A stretch of DNA of 19,210 bases from Amphritea sp. (GTDB taxonomy: Bacteria; Pseudomonadota; Gammaproteobacteria; Pseudomonadales; Balneatricaceae), in NCBI GenBank assembly GCA_018067325.1, contig JAGPUU010000140.1:1-19210 (forward strand), read 5' to 3'. Both the position numbers and the translations under genes were made by a program. Of this stretch, positions 8,376 to 16,241 are shown piece by piece; the first letter of the stretch is position 1; the number at the start of each line of letters is the position of its first letter. The notes under the pieces were generated by a model. The model did no database searches, was not told the DNA's origin, and worked only from the letters and a program-made list of their open reading frames with translations.

Positions 8376-9659
8376 ATGACAAAGAATATTGCAATCCGAA
8401 ACGGTCGTGTCATTGATCCTGCTAATGATCTGGACAAGGTTACTGACCTGTTTATCAGCGAAGGTAAGATCGCCGCCATTGGTCAGGCCCCTGAGGGCTT
8501 TACTGCCGACCAGGAGATTGATGCCACCAACCTGATCGTCAGCCCTGGGCTAATCGATCTCTGTGCCCACCTACGTGAACCGGGATATACCCGAAAAGGT
8601 AGTATTGCCAGCGAAACCGCTGCCGCCGCTGCCGGTGGAATCACCACTCTGTGCATGCCCCCCATTACCAAGCCGATTGCCGATAACTCCGCCGTTATCG
8701 ACCTGATTGAAGACCGGGCAAAACAGGCGGGTAATGCCCGGGTATTACCGATGGGGGCGCTGACCCAGGGATTGAAGGGCGAACAACTGAGTCCAATGTA
8801 CGCTCTGAGCAAAGCCGGTTGCATCGGTTTTACCAATGTTCGGGAGCCAATTCGCAGTTCGCTAACACTGGTACGCTGTCTTGAATATGCAGCCACCCAC
8901 GATCTGCTGGTGATTTTTCAGCCTCAGGATGCTGAGCTCGCTGACGGCGGCACTATGCATGACGACACCACTTGTACCCGACTGGGCCTGAGCGGCATTC
9001 CTGAAAGCGCCGAAACCATCGAAGTTGCCCGTTGCCTGCTGCTTATTGAGCAGACCGACGTCAAAGCCCACTTTGGCCAGCTCTCCTGTGAACGCTCGGT
9101 GAAAATGGTCATGGATGCCCGCACCAGAGGCCTGCGAGTCACTGCCGATATCGCGATCCAAAATCTTCTGCTGACCGACGAGAATGTCAGCGGTTTTGAT
9201 CCTAATTTCCACCTGATTCCGCCGCTGCGCAGCCAGTTGGATCGGGCGGGGCTGCGGCACGCACTGCTAGCTGATGGCTTCCAGGCGATCTGCTCTGACC
9301 ATCAGCCCCATGAGCTAGCAGCAAAGCAGGCTCCATTTGCAGCCACTGAGCCGGGTATGACAGGTCTGGAAACCCTGCTTCCTTTATCTCTGATGCTGGT
9401 TCAGCAAGAGCTAATCTCATTACCGCAGATGATTGAAAAACTGACCTCTGGCCCCGCCAGCGTTCTGGGTACAGGTCTGGGCACCCTGGGTACCGGCTGC
9501 AGTGCTGATATCTGTATCTTCGACCCCGAGCAACAGTGGACGCTGACCGAAGAAAACCATCGTTCAGCCGGCAGCAACACGCCATTTCTGAACTTCCCAT
9601 TGAAAGGTCAGGTGTGCTTTACCCTGTTAGAAGGGAATGTGGTTTTCCAACTGGACTAA
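8376..9659 (+). CDS. Dihydroorotase-like protein, probably non-catalytic (pyrC')
   Basis: This 427-residue protein has the amidohydrolase fold of type I dihydroorotase but lacks several residues needed for catalysis. The metal motif that reads DLHVHLREPG in active enzymes is DLCAHLREPG here (residues 61-70), so the first histidine is Cys63. The VHCED-like segment is FQPQD (181-185), with Gln182 in place of histidine. The HLST-type histidine region reads HFGQLSC (232-238). The PHHLLLTDE segment is IQNLLLTDE (261-269). The catalytic aspartate of the SDHxPH motif remains (Asp308 in SDHQPH). In Pseudomonas putida an inactive dihydroorotase of this kind, encoded beside pyrB, is required to assemble the aspartate transcarbamoylase dodecamer. 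The same role is inferred here from the losses and the four-base spacing to pyrB. The reading frame is intact, so it is not a decaying pseudogene. A true dihydroorotase should be encoded elsewhere. Confidence 0.93.
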   Translation: MTKNIAIRNGRVIDPANDLDKVTDLFISEGKIAAIGQAPEGFTADQEIDATNLIVSPGLIDLCAHLREPGYTRKGSIASETAAAAAGGITTLCMPPITKPIADNSAVIDLIEDRAKQAGNARVLPMGALTQGLKGEQLSPMYALSKAGCIGFTNVREPIRSSLTLVRCLEYAATHDLLVIFQPQDAELADGGTMHDDTTCTRLGLSGIPESAETIEVARCLLLIEQTDVKAHFGQLSCERSVKMVMDARTRGLRVTADIAIQNLLLTDENVSGFDPNFHLIPPLRSQLDRAGLRHALLADGFQAICSDHQPHELAAKQAPFAATEPGMTGLETLLPLSLMLVQQELISLPQMIEKLTSGPASVLGTGLGTLGTGCSADICIFDPEQQWTLTEENHRSAGSNTPFLNFPLKGQVCFTLLEGNVVFQLD

Positions 9660-9686
9660 AAACTCGTTAATCGAAATAGATACAAC

Positions 9687-9734
9687 AAAAAAACGGCGCT
9701 GCAGGTTTTCTAAAACTTGCAGCGCCGTTTTTTT
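9687..9734. terminator. Bidirectional Rho-independent terminator between pyrC' and pilU
   Basis: A ten-pair perfect stem pairs CGGCGCTGCA (9694-9703) with TGCAGCGCCG (9718-9727). It extends inwards through G-U, G-C and A-T pairs to a short loop. Seven A's precede it and seven T's follow it, so it should terminate on both strands. It lies between the converging ends of pyrC' and pilU and fits both. Confidence 0.93.
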
Positions 9735-9743
9735 AAGGAAGAG

Positions 9744-10913
9744 TTACATCCCTTTCACATCGATGCTGCCTTCATTCTGTAAGAAGTCGCTATCATCTTG
9801 GAGGAAAAAGCCAGAATCCTCTTCCGTCCCTCCATCGAGACCCGGATTGGTTTCTGCATTAAGCTTTATCATCAGTCGCAGATCGTTTGGCGAATCAGCA
9901 TGAGCTATCGCCACATCGTAGGTGATGTTGCCATCTTTGTATTCGGTGTAAAGCGCCTGATCAAAGGTTTGCATACCCAGATTTGTGGATTTCTTGATCA
10001 CCTCTTTCAGCTCATGAACCTCACCCTTACGAATCAGGTCCTGCATCAGTGGTGTATTGATCAGCACTTCAATTACTGCCCGACGGCCTTTACCATCTTT
10101 AGTCGGCACCAGTTGCTGCGCAATAATCGCCTTAAGGTTAAGCGATAGGTCCATCCAAATCTGTGCATGATGCTCCGGCGGGAAGAAACTAATAATCCGA
10201 TCCAGAGCCTGGTTAGCATTATTCGCGTGCAGGGTTGCCATACAGAGGTGGCCGGTTTCAGCAAAGGTCAGGCCATAGCCCATAGTGTCAGCCGTACGAA
10301 TCTCTCCCATCAGAATCACATCGGGGGCCTGACGCAGGGTATTTTTAAGAGCTACTTCAAAAGACTCAGTATCCAATCCTACTTCTCGCTGAGTAATAAC
10401 GCTCTGTTTATGCTCGTGAATGTACTCAATCGGATCTTCAATAGTGATGATATGACCAGCGGTATTGGTATTTCGATAATCGATCATCGACGCCAACGAG
10501 GTCGACTTACCCGTACTGGTACCACCAACAAAAAGAATCAAGCCCCGTTTCGTCATCGCCAGGTCCTTTAGAACCGGCGGTAAGTTTAGTTCGTCAAAAC
10601 TGGGGATATAAGTATTAATACGGCGCAGCACCATACCGGGTGAATTTCGTTGAAAAAAAGCACTAACACGGAATCGACCAATACCCTGAGCACTGATCGC
10701 AAAGTTACACTCGCGGGTACCTTCAAACTCTGACAACTGTTTGTCATTCATTGTACTGTAGGTCAGAGCGCGGGCCTGAGCTGGCTTCAGCGATTCTTTT
10801 GTCAGCGGCTTCATTGTGCCGTCAATCTTAATACTAGGCCGGGCTCCGGCAGTGATAAACAGATCAGAAGCGTCGCGGTCGGTCATAACCTTCAGCAGTT
10901 GAGTAATATCCAC
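9744..10913 (-). CDS. pilU: Type IV pilus retraction ATPase-like protein PilU
   Basis: PilU is a hexameric PilT-like ATPase on the cytoplasmic side of the type IV pilus machine that assists PilT in retraction. The 389-residue protein begins MDITQLLKVM from a GTG at 10913, which is preceded by AGGGAG at a good distance. The Walker A motif is GGTSTGKST (130-138), the Walker B region is DVILMGEIRTADT (198-210), and the His-box region AETGHLCMATLH follows. The C-terminus is an acidic tail of about 30 residues, with EEDSGFF and DDSDFLQNE segments, which PilT lacks and which is typical of PilU. The gene lies 15 bases after pilT on the same strand, so the two form an operon. It ends at the bidirectional terminator. 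Length and tail separate it from PilT and PilB. Confidence 0.96.
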   Translation of the reverse strand: MDITQLLKVMTDRDASDLFITAGARPSIKIDGTMKPLTKESLKPAQARALTYSTMNDKQLSEFEGTRECNFAISAQGIGRFRVSAFFQRNSPGMVLRRINTYIPSFDELNLPPVLKDLAMTKRGLILFVGGTSTGKSTSLASMIDYRNTNTAGHIITIEDPIEYIHEHKQSVITQREVGLDTESFEVALKNTLRQAPDVILMGEIRTADTMGYGLTFAETGHLCMATLHANNANQALDRIISFFPPEHHAQIWMDLSLNLKAIIAQQLVPTKDGKGRRAVIEVLINTPLMQDLIRKGEVHELKEVIKKSTNLGMQTFDQALYTEYKDGNITYDVAIAHADSPNDLRLMIKLNAETNPGLDGGTEEDSGFFLQDDSDFLQNEGSIDVKGM

Positions 10914-10928
10914 AATATACGCTCCCTA

Positions 10929-11963
10929 TTAGAAATTCTTTGGATTCAACGCTTTACTACGAGCGACATCACGAGTAATCAAGCCTTTCTGCATCAGGTC
11001 TGTCAGCGACTGATCCAAAGTGATCATACCAAAGCCTGCGCCGGTCTGAATCGCAGAATACATCTGTGCGACCTTATCTTCACGAATCAGATTTCGAATA
11101 GCCGGGGTCCCCACCATAATTTCATGAGCGGCGATACGCCCCCCTTTCGGCTTTTTCAATAGCGTCTGAGAGATTACACCCTGTAAAGACTCTGAAAGCA
11201 TCGAACGCACCATCGACTTTTCCGCTGCGGGGAATACATCAATAATACGGTCGATCGTTTTAGCTGCAGACGTTGTATGCAGCGTACCAAACACAAGATG
11301 CCCGGTTTCTGCCGCGGTTAGCGCTAAGCGGATAGTTTCCAGGTCTCGCATCTCACCAACCAGAATGATATCGGGGTCTTCACGCAGAGCGGAACGTAAC
11401 GCCTCTGAAAAGCCAAGGGTATCTCGGTGGACTTCCCGCTGGTTAACCAGACATTTCTTACTTTCGTGAACAAACTCGATAGGATCTTCGATGGTCAGGA
11501 TGTGATCGTTGCGAGTCTCGTTCACATAGTCGACCATCGCCGCCAGAGTCGTACTCTTACCTGAACCGGTCGGCCCTGTAACCAAAACCAGCCCGCGGGG
11601 ATTATCAGAGAGATTACGGAACACCTGCCCCATGCCCAGATCATCCATGGTCAACACTTTACTGGGGATGGTACGGAAAACAGCAGCGGCACCGCGGTTC
11701 TGGTTAAAGGCGTTAACACGAAAACGTGCCAGACCTGGTACCTCGAAAGAGAAGTCAGTTTCGAACCGCTCCTCATAATCCTTACGCTGTCTGTCGTTCA
11801 TAATATCGTAAATCAGCGTATGAACTTGTTTATGCTCCAGAGAGGGCAGTTTGATTCTCTTCACTTCACCATCAACCCGGATGACCGGCGGCATGCCTGC
11901 GGTTATATGAAGGTCGGATGCTCCCTGCTGAACGGTAAAAGATAAGAGTTCTGTAATATCCAT
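10929..11963 (-). CDS. pilT: Type IV pilus retraction ATPase PilT
   Basis: PilT is the hexameric motor that disassembles the pilus at its base, driving twitching motility and often DNA uptake. The 344-residue protein, the length known for Pseudomonas PilT, carries Walker A GPTGSGKST (130-138), the Asp-box region ILTIEDPIEF (155-164), the Walker B region DIILVGEMRD (198-207), the His-box AETGHLVFGTLHT (218-230) and the PilT-specific AIRNLIRE motif (288-295). The ATG at 11961-11963 is chosen because it yields the conserved MDITELL N-terminus and has GAGAAG upstream. A start 33 bases earlier would add residues that the family lacks. The gene is first in a pilT-pilU operon, divergent from yggS. 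No other pil gene is in the window. Confidence 0.98.
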   Translation of the reverse strand: MDITELLSFTVQQGASDLHITAGMPPVIRVDGEVKRIKLPSLEHKQVHTLIYDIMNDRQRKDYEERFETDFSFEVPGLARFRVNAFNQNRGAAAVFRTIPSKVLTMDDLGMGQVFRNLSDNPRGLVLVTGPTGSGKSTTLAAMVDYVNETRNDHILTIEDPIEFVHESKKCLVNQREVHRDTLGFSEALRSALREDPDIILVGEMRDLETIRLALTAAETGHLVFGTLHTTSAAKTIDRIIDVFPAAEKSMVRSMLSESLQGVISQTLLKKPKGGRIAAHEIMVGTPAIRNLIREDKVAQMYSAIQTGAGFGMITLDQSLTDLMQKGLITRDVARSKALNPKNF

Positions 11964-12303
11964 AGCTTCTCTGGTGTATAAGGAACCGGCAAACATGTTC
12001 CGTTGATTAACTGTATGCGCCCAACCTAAAGATCACAGGCCAAGCATACTGCGAACAACCATTAACCATCATAAAAGCTGTAACCCAGCATATAAAGGGC
12101 TGAACCCCTACTTTGGGCAGCTTTGAGTAGATTTATTCCTTAAAAAGGCTCAAAACCACTCCGAAAACTTAAAACCTAGCGGGAAATATTCGCAGGCTGG
12201 CAAATAATCTCTGTTATTATAACGGCTGAAGCCAAATGATTTTAAGTATATATATCAGTTTTATCAGATAAGCCCACCTTAGCCAATCGCTAGTTATAAC
12301 TAT
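11964..12303. other. Divergent pilT/yggS intergenic region
   Basis: These 340 bases carry no gene I can support. They must contain the promoters of pilT (leftward) and yggS (rightward). TATTAT (12215-12220) resembles a -10 box for yggS but has no good -35 partner. Short inverted matches such as TTTGAG (12122-12127) with CTCAAA (12149-12154) are too small to interpret. The region is A/T-rich toward yggS, including a run of TATA steps near 12247-12255. No recognisable operator, small RNA or sigma-54 site was found. Confidence 0.5.
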
Positions 12304-13002
12304 ATGACAGACATAGCAAATAACCTCAATCTTATTCACACGGGCATCGCTACTGCCACAAAGATCGCACATCGCCCACCTGATAGTGTGAAACTGCTGG
12401 CCGTCAGTAAAACCCGTCATGAAAATGAGCTTCGCCAGGTCTGGGCCGAAGGCCAGCAGGACTTTGGTGAAAACTATCTACAGGAAGCGCTGGATAAGAT
12501 TGCCGCATTAGCCGATCTTGATATCTGCTGGCACTTTATTGGTCCTATTCAGTCAAATAAAACCCGGCCGATCGCGGAAAACTTTAGCTGGGTTCACAGT
12601 GTAGACCGATTTAAAATAGCCCAGCGCCTAAGCGACCAACGTCCCAACCATTTGGCTCCGTTAAATATATGCTTACAGGTCAATATCAGCAGAGAGAAAA
12701 GTAAGGCCGGCATCTTGCCTGAAGAACTTCCTGCATTGGCAAAACAGATAATTGAGTTGGAAAACGTTCAGCTGCGCGGTCTGATGGCTATTCCCATCAG
12801 TAGCGATGATCCGGAGTTACAGCGACAACCCTTTGCTCAAATGAACGCTTTACTGCAAACTTTACAACAGCGACTACCGAATGAGACGCTGGATACGCTG
12901 TCCATGGGGATGTCTGGCGATATGGAAGCCGCCATCCATGAAGGCGCAACGATTGTACGAATAGGAACCGCCCTGTTTGGCCCCCGTGACTATAGTAAAT
13001 AG
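12304..13002 (+). CDS. YggS family pyridoxal phosphate homeostasis protein
   Basis: YggS (PLPBP, COG0325) is a single-domain PLP-binding TIM-barrel protein of the alanine racemase fold. It helps balance intracellular pyridoxal phosphate and amino-acid pools and has no confirmed enzymatic reaction. The 232-residue product contains the PLP lysine in KLLAVSKTR (Lys36), then FGENYLQEA, WHFIGPIQSNK, the phosphate-binding LSMGMSGDMEAAI near residues 199-211 and the end motif VRIGTALFGPRDY. The ATG at 12304 gives the standard N-terminus, although the upstream ribosome binding site is not obvious. proC follows after 71 bases. The yggS-proC-yggT order is common in proteobacteria, and the link to proline synthesis is well known though not explained mechanistically. 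Confidence 0.97.
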   Translation: MTDIANNLNLIHTGIATATKIAHRPPDSVKLLAVSKTRHENELRQVWAEGQQDFGENYLQEALDKIAALADLDICWHFIGPIQSNKTRPIAENFSWVHSVDRFKIAQRLSDQRPNHLAPLNICLQVNISREKSKAGILPEELPALAKQIIELENVQLRGLMAIPISSDDPELQRQPFAQMNALLQTLQQRLPNETLDTLSMGMSGDMEAAIHEGATIVRIGTALFGPRDYSK

Positions 13003-13028
13003 GACCGGTAAGTAAGACCGGCAAGTAA
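13003..13028 (+). repeat. Tandem 13-base duplication after yggS
   Basis: GACCGGTAAGTAA (13003-13015) is followed immediately by GACCGGCAAGTAA (13016-13028), two copies that differ at one base. The pair begins on the base after the yggS stop codon and lies 45 bases before proC. It looks like a small slippage duplication. Confidence 0.85.
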
Positions 13029-13073
13029 CATCCAAGCGCTAAATAATCAGTATTTTAAGATCAGGAATTACAC

Positions 13074-13898
13074 GTGAGCACACAACCAACACTGGCATTC
13101 ATCGGCGCGGGCAACATGTCCCGCGCAATCATCGGCGGGCTGATCAGCAACCAATTCCCTGCTGAAAATATCTGGGCTACTGGTACTCAGTTAGGAAAGC
13201 TTGATGACCTTAAACAGCAAGGCCTGCACACCACAACCGATAACAACGCTGCAGTAGCGGCTGCCGATATCGTAATTCTGGCAGTTAAACCGCAGATATT
13301 GAAAGCGGTAGCGATGGATATAGCCGCAGCGGTTCAGCAACATCAACCCCTGATTGTTTCTGTTGCTGCGGGCATTATGTGTGACAGCATGGAGACCTGG
13401 TTAGGTGGGGATCTTGCGTTAGTACGTTGCATGCCAAATACCCCTGCACTGGTAAAACAGGGAGCATCGGGGCTTTATGCCAATCCGCGGGTGACTGAAT
13501 CACAACGCAATCAGACAGAACAAATTATGCAGGCAACCGGCATCGCTCTCTGGGTAGACACCGAAGTCCAACTGAATGCGGTAACTGCCGTATCCGGAAG
13601 TGGCCCCGCATATTATTTCCTGATGATGGAAGCGATGGTGGCTGCCGGAGAAAAACTCGGTCTCAGTCGCGAAATCTCTAAACAGCTGACCATTCAAACG
13701 GCGCTTGGCGCTGCTGAGATTGCTCGCCAGAGTGATGTAGAGCCGGCCGAACTGCGCCGCCGGGTATCGTCACCGAAAGGCACTACTGAACAAGCAATAC
13801 TGACCTTTATTGATCAGGGGCTACCAGAGATTATCGCCAACGGCATGCAAGCCTGTAGCGACCGTGCTGAAGCATTGGCTGCAGAGCTCGGAAAATAA
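13074..13898 (+). CDS. proC: Pyrroline-5-carboxylate reductase
   Basis: ProC reduces 1-pyrroline-5-carboxylate to L-proline with NAD(P)H, the last step of proline synthesis. The 274-residue protein has the Rossmann dinucleotide motif FIGAGNMSRAIIGG (9-22), the RCMPNTPALV segment (118-127), and the family signature region VSGSGPAYYF (173-182) with VSSPKGTTEQA (231-241) in the all-helical dimerisation domain. Translation starts at a GTG (13074), preceded by AGGA (13063-13066) at seven bases. No better in-frame ATG lies nearby, and the resulting N-terminus fits the family. It follows yggS, from which it is separated by a short spacer holding a tandem duplication, and is probably co-transcribed with it. 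Confidence 0.98.
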   Translation: MSTQPTLAFIGAGNMSRAIIGGLISNQFPAENIWATGTQLGKLDDLKQQGLHTTTDNNAAVAAADIVILAVKPQILKAVAMDIAAAVQQHQPLIVSVAAGIMCDSMETWLGGDLALVRCMPNTPALVKQGASGLYANPRVTESQRNQTEQIMQATGIALWVDTEVQLNAVTAVSGSGPAYYFLMMEAMVAAGEKLGLSREISKQLTIQTALGAAEIARQSDVEPAELRRRVSSPKGTTEQAILTFIDQGLPEIIANGMQACSDRAEALAAELGK

Positions 13899-13938
13899 GT
13901 TCGGGAAATAACCCAACCAATAACCAGATGATATAAAA

Positions 13939-13980
13939 AGCCTTTCTCAGGTTCATAGTCACCGGGAAAGGCTCTATACT
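13939..13980 (+). promoter_or_regulatory. Hairpin and candidate promoter upstream of yggT
   Basis: An inverted repeat pairs AGCCTTTCTC (13939-13948) with GGGAAAGGCT (13964-13973), allowing one G-U pair. No T-run follows it on the plus strand. Overlapping it is a promoter-like pair: TTCATA (13952-13957) and, 17 bases on, TATACT (13975-13980, five of six matches). The repeat could be a weak proC terminator or an operator over a yggT promoter. The two readings cannot be separated by inspection. Confidence 0.3.
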
Positions 13981-14073
13981 CTTGTTGTACTTATAGTTTA
14001 AAGACTCTGGTGTTATCAATTCAGGCACTAAGACAAACCAACCCATAAATTTTATCCAACAGGTACTGAAACA

Positions 14074-14631
14074 ATGGGACAGGATCCTATCAGTTCAATA
14101 ATCCAGCTGTTCGGTCAGCTTTATGTGTTTATTGTAGTTCTGCGCTTTCTACTTCAGCTGGCCAAAGCTGATTATTACAACCCGATTGCACAAGCAGTGG
14201 TAAAGGTTACTTCGGCACCATTAGTACCACTACAGCGTATTATTCCACGACCCGCCAATATCGATCTGTCTCCGCTGGTACTGGCTTTTCTGGTCAATCT
14301 GGCAACCTGGAGCCTGATACTGCTGCTTAAAGGGCAAGGTATCGGTAGCAATATAACCGCTATGCTGGTGCTTTCCGGTGTTGGTGTATTTGATACGATT
14401 CTGAATATCTATTTTTATGCGGTTATCGGTTCCGTGATTATCAGCTGGGTTGCTCCCGGTAGTTTTCACCCGGGGCCTCAGCTGATTACCCAACTGACTG
14501 AACCAGTATTTGGACTTGCGCGCCGAGTAATTCCCTCGTTAGGAGGATTAGATCTATCGCCTATTCTGATCTTTATTACTATTCAAATCGCCCGTTCACA
14601 GCTGAGTAATCTGACTCAATTTCTCCTCTGA
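14074..14631 (+). CDS. YggT family inner-membrane protein
   Basis: YggT proteins are small, largely hydrophobic inner-membrane proteins with two YGGT repeats. They are related to plant CCB3/YCF19 and have no settled function in this group, although osmotic and potassium stress roles have been proposed. The 185-residue product shows two duplicated halves. Each has a hydrophobic segment and then a P-rich motif: NPIAQAVVKVTSAPLVPLQR in the first and PQLITQLTEPVFGLARRVIP in the second. Each is followed by a DLSPL or DLSPI segment leading into a further hydrophobic stretch. Four membrane segments are likely. The ATG at 14074 has AGG upstream. It follows proC after 175 bases, as in the common yggS-proC-yggT cluster, and is followed eight bases later by the DUF167 gene. 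Confidence 0.95.
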   Translation: MGQDPISSIIQLFGQLYVFIVVLRFLLQLAKADYYNPIAQAVVKVTSAPLVPLQRIIPRPANIDLSPLVLAFLVNLATWSLILLLKGQGIGSNITAMLVLSGVGVFDTILNIYFYAVIGSVIISWVAPGSFHPGPQLITQLTEPVFGLARRVIPSLGGLDLSPILIFITIQIARSQLSNLTQFLL

Positions 14632-14639
14632 GATTGTAG

Positions 14640-14933
14640 ATGGGAAGCTTTTATACTTGGCAGGACGGCAATCTGATACTCAATTGCCACCTGCAACCCA
14701 AAGCCAGTAGTGATGCTATTGCTGGACTGCATGATGAGAGTGTTAAAATTCGCATCACCGCGCCGCCAATAGAGGGCAAAGCCAACGCCCATCTGGTAAA
14801 GTTCCTGGCAAAGCAGTTTGGCGTAGCCAAAAGCGCAGTCAGCATACTCAGTGGTGAGCTGGGTCGGCAGAAAAGGGTAAGGATCGAAAGCCCCAAAAAG
14901 ATTCCCCAAATATTAACGATTGAGCACAACTAA
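14640..14933 (+). CDS. DUF167 family protein (YggU-like, UPF0235)
   Basis: This small 97-residue protein belongs to the DUF167/YggU family, for which structures exist but no function is agreed. The diagnostic core is present: [20 protein letters not shown] (19-38), then the highly conserved [20 protein letters not shown] with the PPxxGKAN motif, and the later [18 protein letters not shown]. The ATG at 14640 lies eight bases after the yggT stop, so the genes are likely co-translated, although the ribosome binding site is poor. The yggT-yggU linkage is widespread in proteobacteria and supports both calls. It is the last gene before the metX leader region. Confidence 0.95.
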   Translation: MGSFYTWQDGNLILNCHLQPKASSDAIAGLHDESVKIRITAPPIEGKANAHLVKFLAKQFGVAKSAVSILSGELGRQKRVRIESPKKIPQILTIEHN

Positions 14934-14968
14934 AGTGATACTGAGACCTCAACATGACTACCGCCCTA

Positions 14969-14994
14969 CTGGTTATCTGATTTTAGATAGCCAG
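14969..14994 (+). repeat. Hairpin between DUF167 gene and metX
   Basis: CTGGTTATCT (14969-14978) pairs with AGATAGCCAG (14985-14994) across a six-base loop. All ten positions pair if one G-U is allowed. There is no T-run after it, so it is a poor match to a Rho-independent terminator. It lies 80 bases before the metX ATG and could be a terminator for the upstream genes or a leader structure of metX. Confidence 0.6.
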
Positions 14995-15074
14995 GCTTTG
15001 CTGTACGAAATGTGAAGCTTGACCCGGTCTTTCAGCAACATCTTTTTTCGAGTTATCAGCGTTAAGTGAGAATT

Positions 15075-16241
15075 ATGCCTCAATCCATTCCTGAAGGTTC
15101 TGTCGGTATCGTCACACCGCAGACTATCCATTTTGACCAGCCCCTGGCACTGGCCTGTGGTCGCCAATTAGACAGCTATGACTTGGTCATTGAAACCTAT
15201 GGCAGCCTGAATGCGGATGCATCTAATGCCGTATTGGTGTGCCACGCACTGTCTGGCAACCACCATTTAGCTGGCTATCACAGCCCCGATGACAAAAAAC
15301 CCGGATGGTGGGACTCGGCTATAGGGCCTGGAAAACCGATCGACACCGACAAATTCTTTGTCATCGGCCTGAATAATCTGGGCGGCTGCCATGGTTCAAC
15401 CGGCCCTCGGAGTACCAATCCGGAAACCGATAAACCTTTTGGCCCGGACTTCCCAATTATGACCGTCGCTGACTGGGTTGAAAGCCAGGCTCGACTTGCA
15501 GACCACTTCGGCATCTACCAATGGGCGGCGATCGTGGGTGGCAGCCTCGGGGGAATGCAAGCACTGCAATGGGCTATCGACTATCCACAACGATTACGCC
15601 ACTGCATGGTTATCGCCGCCGCGCCAAAACTCAGCGCCCAGAATATAGCCTTTAATGAGGTAGCCAGGCAGGCAATTTCCCGTGATCCGGATTTTAATAA
15701 TGGCCACTTCTACGAAAACGGTAAGGTGCCAAAAACGGGTCTGATGCTGGCTCGGATGCTTGGCCATATCACCTACCTGTCCGATGACGGCATGCGGGAA
15801 AAATTCGGCCGCGAACTACGTGAAGGAAAAATCAGTTATGATTTTAATCCACAGTTCGAAATTGAATCCTACCTTCGCTATCAGGGCGAGCAGTTCTCCA
15901 AAGCGTTCGATGCCAATACCTATCTATTGATGACTAAAGCACTGGATTATTTTGATCCCGCAGCGGACCACGATCACAATCTGGCGGATGCGGTTAGCAA
16001 CGTACAATGCAAGTTTATGGTGATCTCATTTACCACCGACTGGCGTTTCTCACCAGAACGCTCCCGGGAAATTGTCGACGCATTGGTTACTGCTGAAAAA
16101 CGAGTCAGCTATGCAGAGATCGATTCCCATAACGGGCATGATGCATTCCTGATACCAAATCCCCGCTATATGGATATTTTTTCAGCCTATATGAAACAGG
16201 TCGTTGCTGATATTCCTCAGACTGGCAAGGAGAATAACTGA
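15075..16241 (+). CDS. metX: Homoserine O-acyltransferase (probably O-succinyltransferase)
   Basis: MetX acylates the hydroxyl of homoserine in the first methionine-specific step. It has an alpha/beta-hydrolase fold. The 388-residue protein shows the complete catalytic triad: Ser157 in [13 protein letters not shown] (154-166), Asp322 in [12 protein letters not shown] and His355 in NGHDAF. Other family segments are CHALSGNHH (56-64), [16 protein letters not shown] (76-91) and NNLGGCHGS (100-108). I choose the ATG at 15075, which gives the N-terminus known from Pseudomonas and has GTGAG upstream. A GTG nine bases earlier is also possible. In Pseudomonas the homologue uses succinyl-CoA despite the acetyltransferase-like family name. 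The substrate here is inferred from that relationship. It overlaps metW by one base and is probably translationally coupled to it. Confidence 0.96.
   Translation: MPQSIPEGSVGIVTPQTIHFDQPLALACGRQLDSYDLVIETYGSLNADASNAVLVCHALSGNHHLAGYHSPDDKKPGWWDSAIGPGKPIDTDKFFVIGLNNLGGCHGSTGPRSTNPETDKPFGPDFPIMTVADWVESQARLADHFGIYQWAAIVGGSLGGMQALQWAIDYPQRLRHCMVIAAAPKLSAQNIAFNEVARQAISRDPDFNNGHFYENGKVPKTGLMLARMLGHITYLSDDGMREKFGRELREGKISYDFNPQFEIESYLRYQGEQFSKAFDANTYLLMTKALDYFDPAADHDHNLADAVSNVQCKFMVISFTTDWRFSPERSREIVDALVTAEKRVSYAEIDSHNGHDAFLIPNPRYMDIFSAYMKQVVADIPQTGKENN

Noticed and set aside
8862..9260. A 132-codon frame on the minus strand within pyrC'
   Set aside because: Antisense to a well-supported coding region, with no motif of its own.
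8376..9659. Treating the dihydroorotase-like gene as a pseudogene
   Set aside because: The frame is full length and uninterrupted, the fold motifs outside the active site are preserved, and a non-catalytic partner of PyrB is an established family.
11964..12303. Sigma-54 promoter or small RNA between pilT and yggS
   Set aside because: TGGCA occurs near 12198, but the required GC doublet at the right distance is missing, and no stem with a T-run is present.
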